A stretch of DNA of 6,211 bases. It comes from Bacteroidota bacterium (GTDB lineage: Bacteria > Bacteroidota > Bacteroidia > SpSt-205 > S141-50). This document shows, piece after piece, positions 6,107 to 6,211 of the stretch. Position 1 is the first letter of the stretch, and each line of letters starts with the position of its first letter. The translations under genes and the position numbers were made by a program. The notes under the pieces were generated by a model. It was not told where the DNA came from, did not search any database, and worked only from the letters and a program-made list of their open reading frames with translations. The DNA lies in NCBI GenBank assembly GCA_015490695.1, contig WFXK01000284.1:1-6211 (forward strand), in the 5' to 3' direction.

Positions 6107-6137
6107 CAAAAATACAAAGGAGTGTCAGACTGCCAAG
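6107..6137 (-). promoter_or_regulatory. Bacteroidota-type -33/-7 promoter for gcvH-sdhC-sdhA
   Basis: On the minus strand the -7 element is TATTTTTG (6107-6114), a full match to TAnnTTTG. A CTTG at 6134-6137 lies 19 bases upstream as the -33 element, which is near-ideal spacing. The expected start of transcription is about 6101-6103, leaving a leader of roughly 15 bases before the gcvH ATG. This is the best promoter match in the window and probably serves all three genes, because no comparable match occurs before sdhC or sdhA. Confidence 0.7.
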
Positions 6138-6211
6138 ACTTTCACACGTTTTTAAAAAAGAAAAAGATAGATGCAGAACGCTTTGCTAAGGAAAATCCCA
6201 AGGAGTATGAA
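6122..6211 (+). CDS. 5' end of a small hypothetical gene (partial)
   Basis: A frame open to the window edge reads from a GTG at 6122 and gives about 30 residues, including FHTFLKKKIDAERF and AKENPKEYE. The charged, helix-prone composition, with Lys/Glu pairing and the KKIDAERF block, looks like real coding. It recalls short Bacteroidota-specific proteins whose name I cannot give. The start is uncertain: no in-frame ATG is present, the GTG overlaps an AAAGGAG, and an in-frame TTG at 6101 lies inside the candidate -7 element. The gene diverges from gcvH. No function is proposed. Confidence 0.4.
   Translation, partial: MSDCQDFHTFLKKKKIDAERFAKENPKEYE

Noticed and set aside
6088..6117. TTG at 6115-6117 as an upstream start for gcvH, adding ten residues
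   Set aside because: It abuts and reads through the -7 promoter element, so it would not be transcribed from that promoter. The ATG at 6085-6087 gives the normal GcvH N-terminus and length.
6171..6211. ATG at 6171 as the start of a + strand gene
   Set aside because: It is out of frame with the more coding-like KKIDAERF frame and gives a less convincing product, although too little sequence remains to be certain.

Overview
The window is about 6.2 kb of ordinary chromosomal DNA, most likely from a member of the Bacteroidota. Four things support this. The succinate dehydrogenase/fumarate reductase genes are of the long-flavoprotein, single five-helix cytochrome b type. The start sites lack convincing Shine-Dalgarno sequences. 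Promoter-like sites match the Bacteroidota -33/-7 pattern (TTG, a gap of about 19-20, then TAnnTTTG). The left edge carries a Bat-type von Willebrand factor A membrane protein. The order or genus cannot be fixed from this sequence.

Left part, + strand (1-1091): the 3' end of an unidentified gene overlaps a Bat-like VWA membrane protein with an intact metal-binding (MIDAS) site. That gene meets the next one tail to tail with a 4-base overlap.

Middle part, - strand (1088-2932), listed in order of transcription: an outer-membrane beta-barrel protein, a VanX/DdpX-type D-Ala-D-Ala dipeptidase that looks like a lipoprotein, and a DUF6580 integral membrane protein. The barrel and DUF6580 genes each have a TAnnTTTG element ending five bases before their ATG, which predicts leaderless mRNAs. 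The dipeptidase gene starts inside the barrel gene (49-base overlap) and probably shares its transcript.

Right part, - strand (3002-6087), in order of transcription: gcvH (lipoyl carrier of the glycine cleavage system), sdhC (diheme cytochrome b membrane anchor) and sdhA (flavoprotein). They read as one gcvH-sdhC-sdhA unit from a strong promoter match at 6107-6137. The iron-sulfur subunit gene sdhB, normally right after sdhA, is not there; the envelope-protein gene with its own promoter follows instead.

Right edge, + strand (from about 6122): the 5' end of a small hypothetical gene diverges from gcvH. Its candidate -7 element faces that of gcvH with only 3 bp between them.

No tRNA, rRNA, CRISPR array, insertion sequence or phage gene was seen, and no gene-free stretch exceeds 100 bp. 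I did not find a clearly new biological system. The points most worth a second look are the missing sdhB, the face-to-face promoter pair, and the overlapping barrel/dipeptidase junction.
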